A stretch of 64,000 nucleotides of DNA from Synergistaceae bacterium (lineage in GTDB: Bacteria; Synergistota; Synergistia; Synergistales; Aminobacteriaceae). The stretch spans positions 18,115 through 82,114 of the forward strand of contig JALHFZ010000002.1 of NCBI GenBank assembly GCA_022837505.1, given 5' to 3'. Shown here in pieces: positions 1-10,300 of the stretch. The stretch's first letter is position 1. The number at the start of each line of letters is the position of its first letter. The position numbers and the translations under genes were made by a program. The notes under the pieces were generated by a model. The model saw only the letters and a program-made list of their open reading frames with translations, was not told the origin of the DNA and searched no databases.

Positions 1-863
1 CTCATGACCGTGGCGGCTACCCCGGTGCCGAGCTTTCCCTCCGAGGCAAGCCATCGGGCCAGGACCCACAGGATGATATCTCCGTCAAGGATCCGACCCC
101 GTCCGTCCATCAGAAGAGCCCGGTCGGCGTCTCCGTCGTAGGCTATGCCCATGGGCAGGTCCCGGCTCCGGACCACCGCCGACAGGTGGCCCATGTTCAT
201 GACCCCTACCCCCTCATTGATGTTGAGGCCGTCCGGGGAGTTTCCCACGAAGGTCCATCGTCCTCCCAGTTCCTCAAAGACCGAAGGGGCCACGGTGACG
301 GCGGCGCCGTGGGCGCAGTCGGCCCCTCCGGAGAGGGGGAAGGGGAAGGAGTCCCCCCAGAGGGAGGCGGCCCAGCGTCCGTACTCTGAGGGGGCGGAAT
401 CGACCTTCCGCAGCACCCCCACGGAGGCGCCTGTCGGTCGCCAGTCGTCCGTGAGGTTATCCCCCATGTACTCCTCAATGGAACCCTCCATGTCGTCGGA
501 GAGCTTCGACCCCGTTCCGTCGAGGAATTTGATTCCGTTGTATTCCGCCGGGTTATGGGATGCGCTGATGACTGCCCCGCCGTGAAGGCCGAGGTTTTTG
601 ACGGAAAAGCTCACCCCCGGAGTGGGCAGCACGCCGAGAAGGTAGACATCGGCCCCTGCGGAGGTCATTCCGGCGGAAAGGGCCGCCTCAAGCATCTGCC
701 CGGAGCGCCGGGTATCCCTTCCGAGGGCGATCTTCGGCCGGGGAACTCCCCTCTCCGTTAGAAAGAGGACGTAGGAGCGGCCGAGCCGAAGGGCCATTTC
801 GGGGGTCATATCCCCCCTGTTTGCCACATCCCTGACGCCGTCCGTTCCGAAGAGGCAGCGCAT
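1..863 (-). CDS. glmM: Phosphoglucosamine mutase GlmM (3' end outside window)
   Basis: Converts glucosamine-6-phosphate to glucosamine-1-phosphate for UDP-GlcNAc and peptidoglycan synthesis in the cytoplasm. About 287 N-terminal residues are visible. The phosphoserine loop SASHNP is present with Ser at about residue 102, and the metal-binding loop DGDADR lies at about 243-248; both are diagnostic of the hexosephosphate mutase family. I chose the ATG at 863 because GGAGG sits just upstream; an in-frame ATG at 883 would add seven residues. It is the last visible gene of the cdaA-cdaR-glmM module, a linkage known from Firmicutes in which GlmM restrains CdaA. The C-terminal domains lie beyond base 1. 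Confidence 0.95.
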   Translation of the reverse strand, partial: MRCLFGTDGVRDVANRGDMTPEMALRLGRSYVLFLTERGVPRPKIALGRDTRRSGQMLEAALSAGMTSAGADVYLLGVLPTPGVSFSVKNLGLHGGAVISASHNPAEYNGIKFLDGTGSKLSDDMEGSIEEYMGDNLTDDWRPTGASVGVLRKVDSAPSEYGRWAASLWGDSFPFPLSGGADCAHGAAVTVAPSVFEELGGRWTFVGNSPDGLNINEGVGVMNMGHLSAVVRSRDLPMGIAYDGDADRALLMDGRGRILDGDIILWVLARWLASEGKLGTGVAATVM

Positions 864-908
864 TTTCTTTCCTCCGCTCGTCATTGTCGCTTCACCATCC
901 CAGCAGGA

Positions 909-2141
909 CTAAAAATCCTGAATATCGGCGATAACGGTAATGTTCGCCGGTTCAACCTTGATGACCTTCAGCTTTCCTCCGGTTTTATTGCGAATCTGCA
1001 CCGGCACGGTCAGCCGCCTCGACACGACGTTGGTTACATTGACGAAGGGCTGAATGAGCACTTCCTTTTCATCAAGGGCGTTGACCTCTGAAGGGATCCC
1101 CTCCAGCGTGACGTTCACCGATTCAGGCTCCACCTTCCATTTCGGATAGACGCTCCGCCCCTCCACTTCCACGGAGAGGCTCGACAGAAGACGGGTTACG
1201 GTGAAGGGCGTCAGAAGAACGTTTACCCTGACGGACGTTGCACCCACAAGGGTTACCATGGGGTCCTCCGGAGCCCGGAGGGAGACCACCATGTTCTGCT
1301 CCTTCGAGATGCCTGTGATATCGATGGTTTCTGTATCAATTTTTGTAATTCCCTCAAGCTTTCCGAGGGGGCCTTCAACGGTAGCCACTGCCGGTTCGAC
1401 GATGACGGCCTTGAGGCGGAAGTCCTCCGTGGGCTTTCCGAGAATCCGGGCGTTCACCGGTACGGATTTCTTCGGCACACCCTGGGCGAGGACTGCTGAG
1501 AGCTTCACCGAGAGGGGTTCGACTCGAACGGCATCCTCGAATTCTCCGCTTTTCGTGATCTCCACGGGGAGCACCTTTTCCCCTCCCGCCTTGAGATCGT
1601 CGAGGGTCACCTTTATCCGCGCCGAGGTTATCTTCGATACGTCATTTTCGCTCCCCCGGGCGCTGACTTCGGCGGGAACGATGCTGACACCGTCAAGATA
1701 CAGTCCCGGGGGGAGGCCGTTTTCCACAACCACCTCCACGGGGATGAGACGGTCGACATACCGGAGAAGTTCGATGTCCGCATGGGTCGGCCGGATATCC
1801 ACCAGCTTCACGTCTTTGGGAAGGATGGACCGGATCGCCACCCGGTATTTTCCCACATCAAGCCCCCGGGCGTCCAGTTCACAGACGACCGAGCCGGGGG
1901 TCAGGGAGGAGAGGACGGCCTGCTCTCCCGAGAGGACCACCTCCACGGTTTTTACGGGGGTTCTGAGGGTGACCTGGGGGGGGACATTGAGATATTCGAG
2001 ATCCACCGTGATCGTCCTCGTGGTCTCGGTGGACCGGCTTCCGGAGACGTAGAACCAGAAGGCGAGGGCAATGAGAACTGCGATCACCTTCAGGAAAAGG
2101 GGGGATGCGAGAATATCGTCGATCTTCCGGGGTTCAGCCAT
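909..2141 (-). CDS. cdaR: YbbR-domain protein, CdaA regulator (CdaR)
   Basis: 410 aa. One N-terminal transmembrane segment (about residues 14-35) is followed by an extracytoplasmic beta-rich region that reads as several tandem YbbR repeats. In Firmicutes, CdaR binds the membrane diadenylate cyclase CdaA and modulates cyclic-di-AMP synthesis. Placement directly downstream of cdaA and upstream of glmM supports the same role here. The function is taken from synteny and domain type; no catalytic residues are expected. Confidence 0.9.
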   Translation of the reverse strand: MAEPRKIDDILASPLFLKVIAVLIALAFWFYVSGSRSTETTRTITVDLEYLNVPPQVTLRTPVKTVEVVLSGEQAVLSSLTPGSVVCELDARGLDVGKYRVAIRSILPKDVKLVDIRPTHADIELLRYVDRLIPVEVVVENGLPPGLYLDGVSIVPAEVSARGSENDVSKITSARIKVTLDDLKAGGEKVLPVEITKSGEFEDAVRVEPLSVKLSAVLAQGVPKKSVPVNARILGKPTEDFRLKAVIVEPAVATVEGPLGKLEGITKIDTETIDITGISKEQNMVVSLRAPEDPMVTLVGATSVRVNVLLTPFTVTRLLSSLSVEVEGRSVYPKWKVEPESVNVTLEGIPSEVNALDEKEVLIQPFVNVTNVVSRRLTVPVQIRNKTGGKLKVIKVEPANITVIADIQDF

Positions 2142-2171
2142 GATCTTTTGAACTTCTCCGGCAAGAGCCTG

Positions 2172-2984
2172 TTATGTCCATAGGGTCCGGATATCCTCCT
2201 GCAGGCGGTCGAGGATGGATTTGCTCTCTCCGTCGTCTCCGCCGAAATAGTGAAGAAGAAGTTTTTGAATCTGGGGCTCCTTGAGATTTCTTGAGAGGTG
2301 CCCGTTGACGGCCAGGGAGACCTCTCCCCGCTCCTCCGAGACTATGAGGGATATGGCGTCGGAGACCTCCGTGACGCCCAGGCCCGCCCGGTGGCGGGTT
2401 CCCAGCCAGCGGGAGAGGTCCGTGTTCTCCGAGAGGGGAAGATAGCACCCTGCCGCCACGATGGAATTACGGTCGAGGATCACCGCTCCGTCATGGAGGG
2501 GGTTTCCCCCCCAGAAGATGGAGATGAGGGTCTCCTGGGTTATCTCGGCGCCGAGACGGATGGCCGTTCTCCAGAAATCCTTGAGCCCCGTGTCCCGTTC
2601 GAGGACGAGAAGGGCGCCGATCTTCTGCCCCTTGAGGTAGCCTATGGCCCGGGCGACCTCCTGGCTGAGATGTTCTGCCTTTTTCATGACCTTCCTTTTC
2701 TGCCAGAAGCTGCCCCCCCTGCCGAGGTCCTCGAGCATCTTCCGCAGCTCGGGCTGGAAGACGATGGGGATGGCGATGACCAGCACACCGAGGGCCTTGC
2801 CGAGAAACCATGAAAGGGTGCGGAGATCGAAAATCCGCGCTCCCGCTGCAAGGGCGCCTATAACAAAGAGCCCCTTGACGAGCTGCATGGCCCTCGTTCC
2901 CACGAGAAGCTGGAGAAGGCGGTGGACGATGATGGAGATGACAATGATGTCAATGACATCCTGCCATCGAATAAAGTTAAACAT
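2172..2984 (-). CDS. cdaA: Diadenylate cyclase CdaA (DisA_N/DAC domain)
   Basis: 270 aa membrane enzyme that condenses two ATP into cyclic-di-AMP. Hydrophobic segments occupy about residues 10-80 and are followed by a DAC domain. The catalytic signatures DGA (about 165-167) and RHR (about 197-199) are both intact, so the cyclase should be active. The gene is followed closely by cdaR and glmM, the canonical order. The window also holds a Ktr/Trk potassium system, a class of proteins known to be controlled by cyclic-di-AMP in other bacteria. Confidence 0.95.
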   Translation of the reverse strand: MFNFIRWQDVIDIIVISIIVHRLLQLLVGTRAMQLVKGLFVIGALAAGARIFDLRTLSWFLGKALGVLVIAIPIVFQPELRKMLEDLGRGGSFWQKRKVMKKAEHLSQEVARAIGYLKGQKIGALLVLERDTGLKDFWRTAIRLGAEITQETLISIFWGGNPLHDGAVILDRNSIVAAGCYLPLSENTDLSRWLGTRHRAGLGVTEVSDAISLIVSEERGEVSLAVNGHLSRNLKEPQIQKLLLHYFGGDDGESKSILDRLQEDIRTLWT

Positions 2985-3025
2985 AGGCGTACTCCGTAAT
3001 CAGGGGTCTATTCATCACACCGTAT

Positions 3026-3034
3026 ACTATACCA
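3026..3034 (-). promoter_or_regulatory. Possible extended -10 promoter for cdaA
   Basis: On the minus strand the end of the racemase gene contains TGGTATAGT, an extended -10-like element about 40 bases before the cdaA start. No convincing -35 is visible at the usual spacing. It would give the cdaA-cdaR-glmM module its own transcription start inside the long operon. Confidence 0.3.
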
Positions 3035-4097
3035 TCTTAAAGGCTGCATAGGGGGACGTGCTGAGGGCAAGAAGGGCTCCGTAATCGGGCCGGAAGCGGA
3101 GGATGTCCCCCAGGGCGGGAGGAGGGGAGACATCTTCCGCATCGAGGATCATATGGTCGCTCGATCCTCCGAGGATGAGGGCCCCTTCCGCCTCGGGGAC
3201 GAGCCCCTCGATTTTCACATCCTGCCGCCCCACCCCGAGGATGGCCCGAAGACGCCTTCCCCTGTCGGGAAAACGGGGCTGCCCTCCGAAGGCGTCGGCC
3301 CCCCGGGGTTCCGCCGGAACGGAGGGCTTTCTCCGGACCTCCACGACCTCTGCCTCGAGCACCATGGTGTTCTGATGAAGCCAGGGGATGGACCGGATGG
3401 AGGTCACATCCTCTCCGAGGAGGATGGCCTCTCCTATCCGGAGATGATTTATCCCTTCCGGTATCTCCTGTTTCTCGAGAAGAAGGAGGGAGGAAGTGGA
3501 CCCTCCCGAGAAGACGGTGAGAGGGTATCCCAGGGCCCGCTCCATCTCCCTCCCGGCGGAGAGAAGGGTGAGGAGTTTTTCAGCCGTCGGCAGGGTCCCG
3601 CCCCAGCAGCCGAAGTTGACCCCCACCCCCCGGCACCGCACCCTCGGTGAAGCCCGGAGGGTCTCTGCCATCTCCTCGGCTTCATTCAGGCAGAGCCCCT
3701 CCCGGAGGTCGCCTAGGTCGAACATGACGATGACCTCCATAGTGGAGCCAAGGAATTCGCACTCCTTCTCGAGAAGGTTGACCGTAGGGGCCATGCTCAC
3801 CAGGGAGCAGTCCGCAAGCTCGGCCACGAGGGGGAGCTCTGAGAGCATGGGGATGCGCAGCAGCAGCAGGGGAAGGCCCGTTTTCATCTTCCTGAGGGCC
3901 GCGATGTTTGCCATCCGGCTGTCCGCCAGCTCCCGGCACCCCCCTTCGATGAATGAGCGGACCACCGGGGGGTAGGCGCAGACGCCCTTCACCACTCCGG
4001 CGACGGCTATCCCCCCTTCGGCGCAGCGGCGAACCACCCTGAAAGCATTTTCCCTTATTTTTTCCCGGGAGACGAGCAGCCTGGGGTACCGGTTCAT
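3027..4097 (-). CDS. Alanine/ornithine racemase-family PLP enzyme
   Basis: 356 aa PLP-dependent enzyme with an alanine-racemase-like TIM barrel. The N-terminus resembles clostridial ornithine racemase: the predicted PLP lysine is in AGVVKGVCAYP (Lys about 37), and an SRMANI segment follows as in that family. Expected chemistry is racemisation of alanine, ornithine or a related amino acid; the substrate cannot be read from sequence. The ATG at 4097 starts the homologous region; an open frame continues upstream into nfo but is not needed. It sits 4 bases downstream of the nfo stop. Confidence 0.75.
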   Translation of the reverse strand: MNRYPRLLVSREKIRENAFRVVRRCAEGGIAVAGVVKGVCAYPPVVRSFIEGGCRELADSRMANIAALRKMKTGLPLLLLRIPMLSELPLVAELADCSLVSMAPTVNLLEKECEFLGSTMEVIVMFDLGDLREGLCLNEAEEMAETLRASPRVRCRGVGVNFGCWGGTLPTAEKLLTLLSAGREMERALGYPLTVFSGGSTSSLLLLEKQEIPEGINHLRIGEAILLGEDVTSIRSIPWLHQNTMVLEAEVVEVRRKPSVPAEPRGADAFGGQPRFPDRGRRLRAILGVGRQDVKIEGLVPEAEGALILGGSSDHMILDAEDVSPPPALGDILRFRPDYGALLALSTSPYAAFKMV

Positions 4098-4101
4098 TCC
4101 G

Positions 4102-4944
4102 TCATCCTCCTCTGAGTTTCCGCAGAATGGCAAGGTCCCGGCCGTATCCGTGGCCATCGGGGGGCGTCTCGAGAATGCAGGGGATATCCTCCCAGAGGGG
4201 GTCGTTGAGGATGAAGGAAAAAGGGGCGTTCCCCAGCTCCCCTTCCCCGATATTCGCATGGCGGTCCAGCTTCCGCCCGAGGGGGTGGGCGCTGTCGTTC
4301 AGGTGCCAGCAGCGGACCCTGTCGAGGCCGATGGTCTTCTCCACCTCGTCGAGAAGACGCTCATAGGAGGCGGGGGTTCTCATCTCAAACCCCGCGGCGA
4401 ACATATGGCATGTGTCGAGGCACAGCCCCAGGCGGGGGTGCCAGTCGAGGAGTTCGAAGATGCGGCGGAGCTGGCGGAAATCCTTTCCGAGGATGTCCCC
4501 CTGGCCGGCCATGGTCTCGAGAAGGACGGAGACCCTTTTATGGGCCGTCCTTCCGAGGACAAGCCCCAGCCGTTCGGCGGCGAGGGCGAGCCCTTCCTCC
4601 GCCGGCCTCCCCCGGGAGGAGCCGGGGTGCAGGACAAGATCATCCACACCGAGGAGGTCGCACCGTTCGATTTCATCCTCAAGGGCGGCGATGCTTCGGT
4701 CCCCCGTGGCGTCTGTGGCGGCCAGGTTGATGAGATAAGAGGCGTGAACCACCACCGATTCGATGGAGCTCTCCCCCCAGGCCCGGAAAAAGCGCTCCGC
4801 CCTCCCCTGGGAAAGGGGGGCGCACCGCCACTGAATCTGGTTTTTTGAAAAAATCTGGATGGCCTCGCAGGAGAGGGCTTCTCCCCGCTCGATGCTCTTT
4901 TCGAGCCCCCCCGCTATGGACATATGGGCCCCTATGAGTGCCAC
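4102..4944 (-). CDS. nfo: Endonuclease IV (AP endonuclease)
   Basis: 280 aa, a normal length for Nfo. Cleaves DNA 5' of abasic sites and removes 3' blocking groups in base-excision repair. The N-terminus (GAHMSIAGGL, then AIQIFSKNQIQW) and later segments such as LCLDTCHMFAAGF and WHLNDSAHPLGRKLDRHANIG match the Zn-dependent AP endonuclease 2 family with its metal-binding His, Glu and Asp residues. Its start overlaps the upstream Nudix gene by 13 bases, indicating translational coupling. Confidence 0.95.
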   Translation of the reverse strand: MALIGAHMSIAGGLEKSIERGEALSCEAIQIFSKNQIQWRCAPLSQGRAERFFRAWGESSIESVVVHASYLINLAATDATGDRSIAALEDEIERCDLLGVDDLVLHPGSSRGRPAEEGLALAAERLGLVLGRTAHKRVSVLLETMAGQGDILGKDFRQLRRIFELLDWHPRLGLCLDTCHMFAAGFEMRTPASYERLLDEVEKTIGLDRVRCWHLNDSAHPLGRKLDRHANIGEGELGNAPFSFILNDPLWEDIPCILETPPDGHGYGRDLAILRKLRGG

Positions 4945-5552
4945 GGGGATTCCTCCCTCCTGAGCAGCCGGAGGACCTTTTCAAGGATACGGGCGGTGAC
5001 GCCCCAGATCCTCCACCCGTTGTCAAGGCTGTAGACAGGGTATATATGGGGCACGTCCTTCAGCAGAACCTCTTCTCTTTCGGGAAGAGGAGGGAAGGAA
5101 TCCACCGGGGCAAAGTAAAATTCGTCAATCTCCCCCGCGGAGAGGAGGATTGTCTCGGGGGGGGTCCCTGTTATTATTCCCGCCACGGGAAAGACGGCGA
5201 TGGAGGTGACGACGGAGTGCTCCACGGGCAGAAGCCTGAGGGGCTCCACCGCTGAGGAGGGGATGGCCGTCTCCTCTTCCGTCTCCCGGAGGGCCGTGGC
5301 AAGGGGGGTCTCATCCCCCTCCTCCCGCATTCCACCGGGAAAGCAGATCTCCCCGGCATGGTGGGCCAGGAGGGGGGACCTCCGGAGAAAGAGAAGACTG
5401 GCCCCTTCCTCTGTAGGAAAGAAGGGGACGAGGACGGCGCTTTTTCTCTCCGTCCCTTCACCGAAGTGCCCCCAGGGAGGAAAGGGGCCCGGAGGGGAGA
5501 AGACCCTTCTGATTTTTTCGGCGGAGGAACAGGGGGCCGGACCGGTCTTCAT
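4932..5552 (-). CDS. Nudix hydrolase, CoA pyrophosphatase type
   Basis: 206 aa. A full Nudix box spans about residues 73-95 (begins GGMREEGDE, ends RETEEETAI). Just before it is the CoA-diphosphatase signature LLFLRRSPLLAHHAGEICF, typical of the UPF0035/NudL subgroup that hydrolyses coenzyme A to phosphopantetheine and 3',5'-ADP. CoA specificity is inferred from that motif. The gene overlaps pyk by 4 bases and nfo by 13. Confidence 0.85.
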   Translation of the reverse strand: MKTGPAPCSSAEKIRRVFSPPGPFPPWGHFGEGTERKSAVLVPFFPTEEGASLLFLRRSPLLAHHAGEICFPGGMREEGDETPLATALRETEEETAIPSSAVEPLRLLPVEHSVVTSIAVFPVAGIITGTPPETILLSAGEIDEFYFAPVDSFPPLPEREEVLLKDVPHIYPVYSLDNGWRIWGVTARILEKVLRLLRREESPWHS

Positions 5553-7306
5553 ACGGTGAGCTTGACCCGTCCGGAATAGATAATCCCCCGGTAGCCGTCC
5601 ACTGTGACGATCATCCCGTCCCTGAGCAGCGTGAGGGCGTCTTTGGCGTTCACCACGCAGGGGATGCCGAGCTCCAGGGAGACTATGGCCGCGTGGGAGG
5701 TCAGCCCCCCCTCTTCGGCGATGATGGCCGAGGCGAGCTTCATGGCGGGGATATACTCCCGATCGGTGCTTTTCACCACGAGTACCGCCCCCTTCGTCAT
5801 CTTCTCCAGGGCCTCGGCGGAGGATGAGGCCGTGCAGACTACCCCCCTTGCCTCCCGTTTCAGAAGGGATATCCCCCGGAGGAGGACCTTTCCCGCCGTG
5901 TGGACCTGGAGCATATTCGTGGTTCCCGCCGTGCCGAGGGGAACGCCGGCGGTGACCACCACGAGATCCCCCTCGGAAAGAAGCCCCGCGGAAATACAGG
6001 TGGCTATGGTGGAGTCCACAGCGGTGTTCTGATCGAACATCTCCTCTTTGAAGAGGGGGGTCACCCCCCAGTAGAGAGTCAGTTCCCGCCAGGTTCTCCT
6101 CGACGGCGTGGCCCCCAGGATGGCGCAGGGTGGACGGTGTTTGCTCACCATCTGGGCGGTGCTTCCGCTTGAGGTCATGGAGATGATGGCGGCGGCGTTC
6201 ATCTGCCGGGCCACCTGGACGGCCGCGCTGCTGACCGCGTCGGGGACGCCGAAGGACTGGGAGACGGCGTGGAGGGGGTGCTGCCAGAGGTCTATCTCCC
6301 GTTCGGTCCGCCTCACGATCCGCTTCATGGTCTCCACCGACCGGAGAGGGTAGGCCCCCTTCGCGGTCTCGCCTGAGAGCATCACGGCGTCCGTTCCGTC
6401 AAGGACGGCGTTCGCCACATCGCTCGCCTCGGCACGGGTCGGCCGGGGGTTGCGGATCATGGAGTCGAGCATCTGGGTGGCCACGATGACCGCCTTCCCC
6501 CGGGAGCGGCAGATGTCGATGATCCTCTTCTGCTGGAGGGGGACATCCTCCGTGGGGATCTCCACTCCGAGATCTCCCCGGGCGATCATCATGCCGTCCA
6601 CCACGTCGGCGATGGACTCGATGTTCAGAATGGACTGGCGGGTCTCTATCTTCGCCACGACCTTCATGCTTCCTCCGGCGGCCTCCATGACCCTCCGCAC
6701 CTCCATGATGTCCGAGCGGCTTTTCACGAAGGAGACGGCGATGTAGTCCATGGAATGGTCGATCCCCCACTGGATATCCTGAAGATCCTTTTCGGCGAGG
6801 GCCGGGAGGGATATATCCGCTCCCGGAATATTCACCCCCTTGGTGTCGGAGAGAAGCCCTCCCACGATGACCCTGCAGAGGACGTCCGTGGCCGAGACGG
6901 ACTCCACGGCAAGCTGGAGGGTGCCGTCGTCGATGAAGATCTCCTGCCCCGGGGTGACCTCTCTGGGCAGGGCCTCGTAATTGACGTAGACCCGGGAGGC
7001 CGTGCCGGGAATTGCGCTTTTATCTGTGGTGAGGGCGATGAGCTGTCCCTGCTCGAGTCTGACAAGCCCCCCCTCCACCTTTCCCGTGCGGATCTCCGGC
7101 CCCTTGGTGTCAAGGAGGGTCGCTATGGGAGTGCCCTCCTCCTTTTCGATGGTCCGTACAAGCTCAAGCATGGCGAGATGGCCGTCGTAGTCTCCGTGGC
7201 TGAAGTTGAACCTGGCGACGTTCATCCCCGCCCGCACCATGGCGGTCATGGTTTCATGGTCGGAACAGGAAGGACCGAGGGTACAGACGATTTTCACCTT
7301 TGACAT
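5549..7306 (-). CDS. pyk: Pyruvate kinase with C-terminal PEP-utiliser mobile domain
   Basis: 585 aa. Catalyses PEP + ADP to pyruvate + ATP, the last step of glycolysis. The barrel motifs are present: the catalytic-lysine segment VVAKIETRQS, and MIARGDLGVEIP for divalent-metal and substrate binding. The protein is about 110 residues longer than a minimal pyruvate kinase because of a C-terminal PEP-utilising-enzyme mobile domain with the segment GGLTSHAAIVSLELGIPCVV, as in Bacillus Pyk. The His in TSHA is kept. It sits 26 bases after dnaE. Confidence 0.97.
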   Translation of the reverse strand: MSKVKIVCTLGPSCSDHETMTAMVRAGMNVARFNFSHGDYDGHLAMLELVRTIEKEEGTPIATLLDTKGPEIRTGKVEGGLVRLEQGQLIALTTDKSAIPGTASRVYVNYEALPREVTPGQEIFIDDGTLQLAVESVSATDVLCRVIVGGLLSDTKGVNIPGADISLPALAEKDLQDIQWGIDHSMDYIAVSFVKSRSDIMEVRRVMEAAGGSMKVVAKIETRQSILNIESIADVVDGMMIARGDLGVEIPTEDVPLQQKRIIDICRSRGKAVIVATQMLDSMIRNPRPTRAEASDVANAVLDGTDAVMLSGETAKGAYPLRSVETMKRIVRRTEREIDLWQHPLHAVSQSFGVPDAVSSAAVQVARQMNAAAIISMTSSGSTAQMVSKHRPPCAILGATPSRRTWRELTLYWGVTPLFKEEMFDQNTAVDSTIATCISAGLLSEGDLVVVTAGVPLGTAGTTNMLQVHTAGKVLLRGISLLKREARGVVCTASSSAEALEKMTKGAVLVVKSTDREYIPAMKLASAIIAEEGGLTSHAAIVSLELGIPCVVNAKDALTLLRDGMIVTVDGYRGIIYSGRVKLTV

Positions 7307-7332
7307 GGAATGACTCCTTTCGTTAGAACCGA

Positions 7333-10300
7333 TTAACCGATGGAAAAAATTTCCTCGGGGAGCACCTTGGCAAGAAGGGGGGCCAGGGGCGCTCCGGGGT
7401 CGACCTTGATGTCCGGCAGAAGCAGCACAACGGAATCGCTGTCATTTCGAAACTCCAGGAGGACGGGAGATTTTCCCGGATAGGCCTTCAGCGCCCGGAA
7501 AAAATCCTTGAAGGAGACGTTCTTGACGAAATCCCCGAGGAGGGAGAGGCGGACGAAGGGGGGCATGCCGTTCTCCCCTTCCTGGGGGAGGATGTGGACG
7601 GTTTTCGCAAGAACGCTCAGGTTTCCCCGCTCCTCGGGAAAACCCTGGATGAAGCATATCTGCCCCTCTCCGGCCTTCCCCCGGAGGGGAGCCCAGGTCT
7701 TGGGAAAGCATACCGCCTCGACCCGGGATTCTCCGTCCTCGATCTCTATAATCCCCATGAGATCCCCCTTTTTCGTGGTCTTTTCCCGGACGGAGAGGAT
7801 CATGCCGCCGAAGAGGGGGGGAATCTTTCTGCTCTTCCAGGTCTTCAGCTCGGCGATGCGGCAGTTCGAAAGGGAACGGACCCGCGCCTCATGCTGATCG
7901 AAGGGGTGCCCGGAAATATAGAGCCCCGTGGCGTCCTTCTCAAGTTCGAGTTTTTCCCGGAGGGAAAAATCCTCCACATCGGGGAGGTCAGGCCCCGCCT
8001 CATCCTCCGGAGAGGGGAGGCATTCGAAGAGGGAGCACTGGTTTACGTCCGTCAGGGTCCTCTGGGCCGCGGAATGGAGGTCAGGGAGCCCCTCGAGGAG
8101 TTTGCGGCGGTTGGGGCAGAGGGCGTCGAAGGCCCCCGCGCCGATGAGGTTTTCGACGATGGATTTGTTCACCACCCGGAGGTCCACCCGGCGGAGGAAA
8201 TCCCAGAGGGAGGTGAAGGGACCCTTTTCCGTCCGGGCGGCCACGATGGCATCCACGGCCAGGTGTCCCGCCCGGGCCACCGCTCCGAGGCCGAAACGGA
8301 CGACCTCCCCCGCGGCAGTAAAGCTCGCCATGGAGACATTCACGTCGGGGGGAAGGACGTTTATTCCGGAATTGCGCACCTCCCGGATGTAGGAAGCGAG
8401 ATCCTCCTTTTTCGATCCGATCTGGCTCGTAAGGTACGCGGCCATGAACTCGCTCCGGTAATTCGCCTTCAGCCAGGCAGTCTGGTAGGTGATCATGGCG
8501 TAGGCGGCGCTGTGGGACTTGTTGAAGCCATACCCGGCGAATTCCTGGATGAGGTCAAAGATCTCCGTGGCTTTTTTCTCGTTCAGCCCCCGCTCAAGGC
8601 AGCCGGAGACGAATTTTGTCCGCTGCTGCTCCATGACGTCGGCCTTTTTCTTTCCCATGGCCCGGCGGAGGAGGTCGGCCTCCCCGAGGGAGTACCCCGC
8701 GAGGATGGCGGCGCACTGCATGACCTGCTCCTGGTAGAGGATGACCCCGTAGGTCTCCTTCAGCACATCCTCAAGGAGGGGGTGGAGGTAGGAGGGTTTC
8801 GCCTGGCCGTGTTTGCACTGGATGTACTGGTCCACCATGCCGCTTCCGAGGGGGCCGGGGCGGTACATGGCGAGGACGGCGATGACGTCCTCAAAACAGT
8901 CGACCTTCAGTTTTCTGAGAAGCTGCCTCATCCCCGACGATTCAAGCTGAAAGATCCCCAGGGTGTCGGCCTGCTGAAGAAGCTCGTAGGTTGGCTGGTC
9001 GTCGAGAGGAAGGGAGTCCATGTCGGGCAGGGGCTTTCCTCCTATGGCGATGTTCGAGAGGGTTTCCTCGATGACCGACAGGGTCCGGAGGCCCAGGAAA
9101 TCCATCTTCACGAGGCCCAGTTTCTCGATGGGCTCCATGGGGTACTGGGTGACTATCTGATTTTCGCCGATTCTGCGGACGGGGACGAGGTCCGTCAGGG
9201 GCATGGGGGTGATGACCACCCCCGCGGCATGCTGGGAGCAGTGCCTGGCCAGCCCCTCTATTTTTTTCGCCATGGTGAGGACCCGTTCCACCATTTTGTC
9301 CTTCTTCTGTACGGCTGCAAGTTCCGGGGACTGCTCCAGGGCCTCGTCAATGGAGCCGACCCCGATGGGGATGAGACGGGTGACGGCGATGACGTCCTGG
9401 ACGGGCATTCCGAGCACCCGTCCCACGTCGGTCACTGCGGCCCGGCTTTTCATCCTTCCGAAGGTGACGATCTGGGAGACCCGGTCTGAGCCGTAATGGT
9501 CGGTGATGTAGCGGAGAAGTTCATCCCGGCCCCGGTCGGAGACGTCCGTATCGATATCGGGCATGCTGATCCGTTCTGGGTTGAGGAACCGCTCGAAGAG
9601 GAGGCCATAGCGGATGGGGTTGAGCTCGGTGATCCTCAGACTCCATGCGACGAGGGAGCCTGCGGCCGACCCCCTTCCCGGCCCGACGGGGATCTTCCTC
9701 TTCTTGGCCGCCTGGATGATCCCGGCGACGATGAGAAAGTACCCGGCAAACCCCATGGAGTTGATAACCGAGAGTTCGTAATCAAGGCGCTCTCCGTACT
9801 CCGCCGGAAGGGGCTCTCCCATCCGGGTCTTCAGCCCCGAGAGAGCCATCTTCTCAAGGTTCGTCTCGAGGGTCTCTCCCTCGGGGAGGTCGAGATTGGG
9901 AAGTTTATATTCCTTTTCATCCAGGGGGAGATGGACGCTGCACCGTTCCGCTATGGCCACGGTGTTGTCGAGGGCGTCGGGGAGCTCCGCACCGAAAAGA
10001 GCGTCCATCTCCTCGGGGGAGCGGAAGTAGAAGTCATTGGTCGAGAAGGACATCCGGTTTTCATCCTCAAGGCTGCTTTTCGTCTGAACGCAGAGGAGGA
10101 CTTCATGCCAGCTGTGATCTTCCTTTTCGAGATAGTGGGCGTCGTTTGTGGCGATGAGGGGAAAACCGTGGTCCCTCGCCATTGTCACGAGGGCGCGGTT
10201 CACCATGGCCTGTTCGGGGATCCCGTTATACATTATCTCGAGAAAGAAATTGTCTTTGCCCATGATATCCCGGTAGAGGACTGCCCGGCGAAGGGCCTCC

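Noticed and set aside
7594..9489. 631-codon open frame antisense to dnaE
   Set aside because: High-G+C shadow frame; the product has no family features, and the dnaE frame on the other strand is fully conserved.
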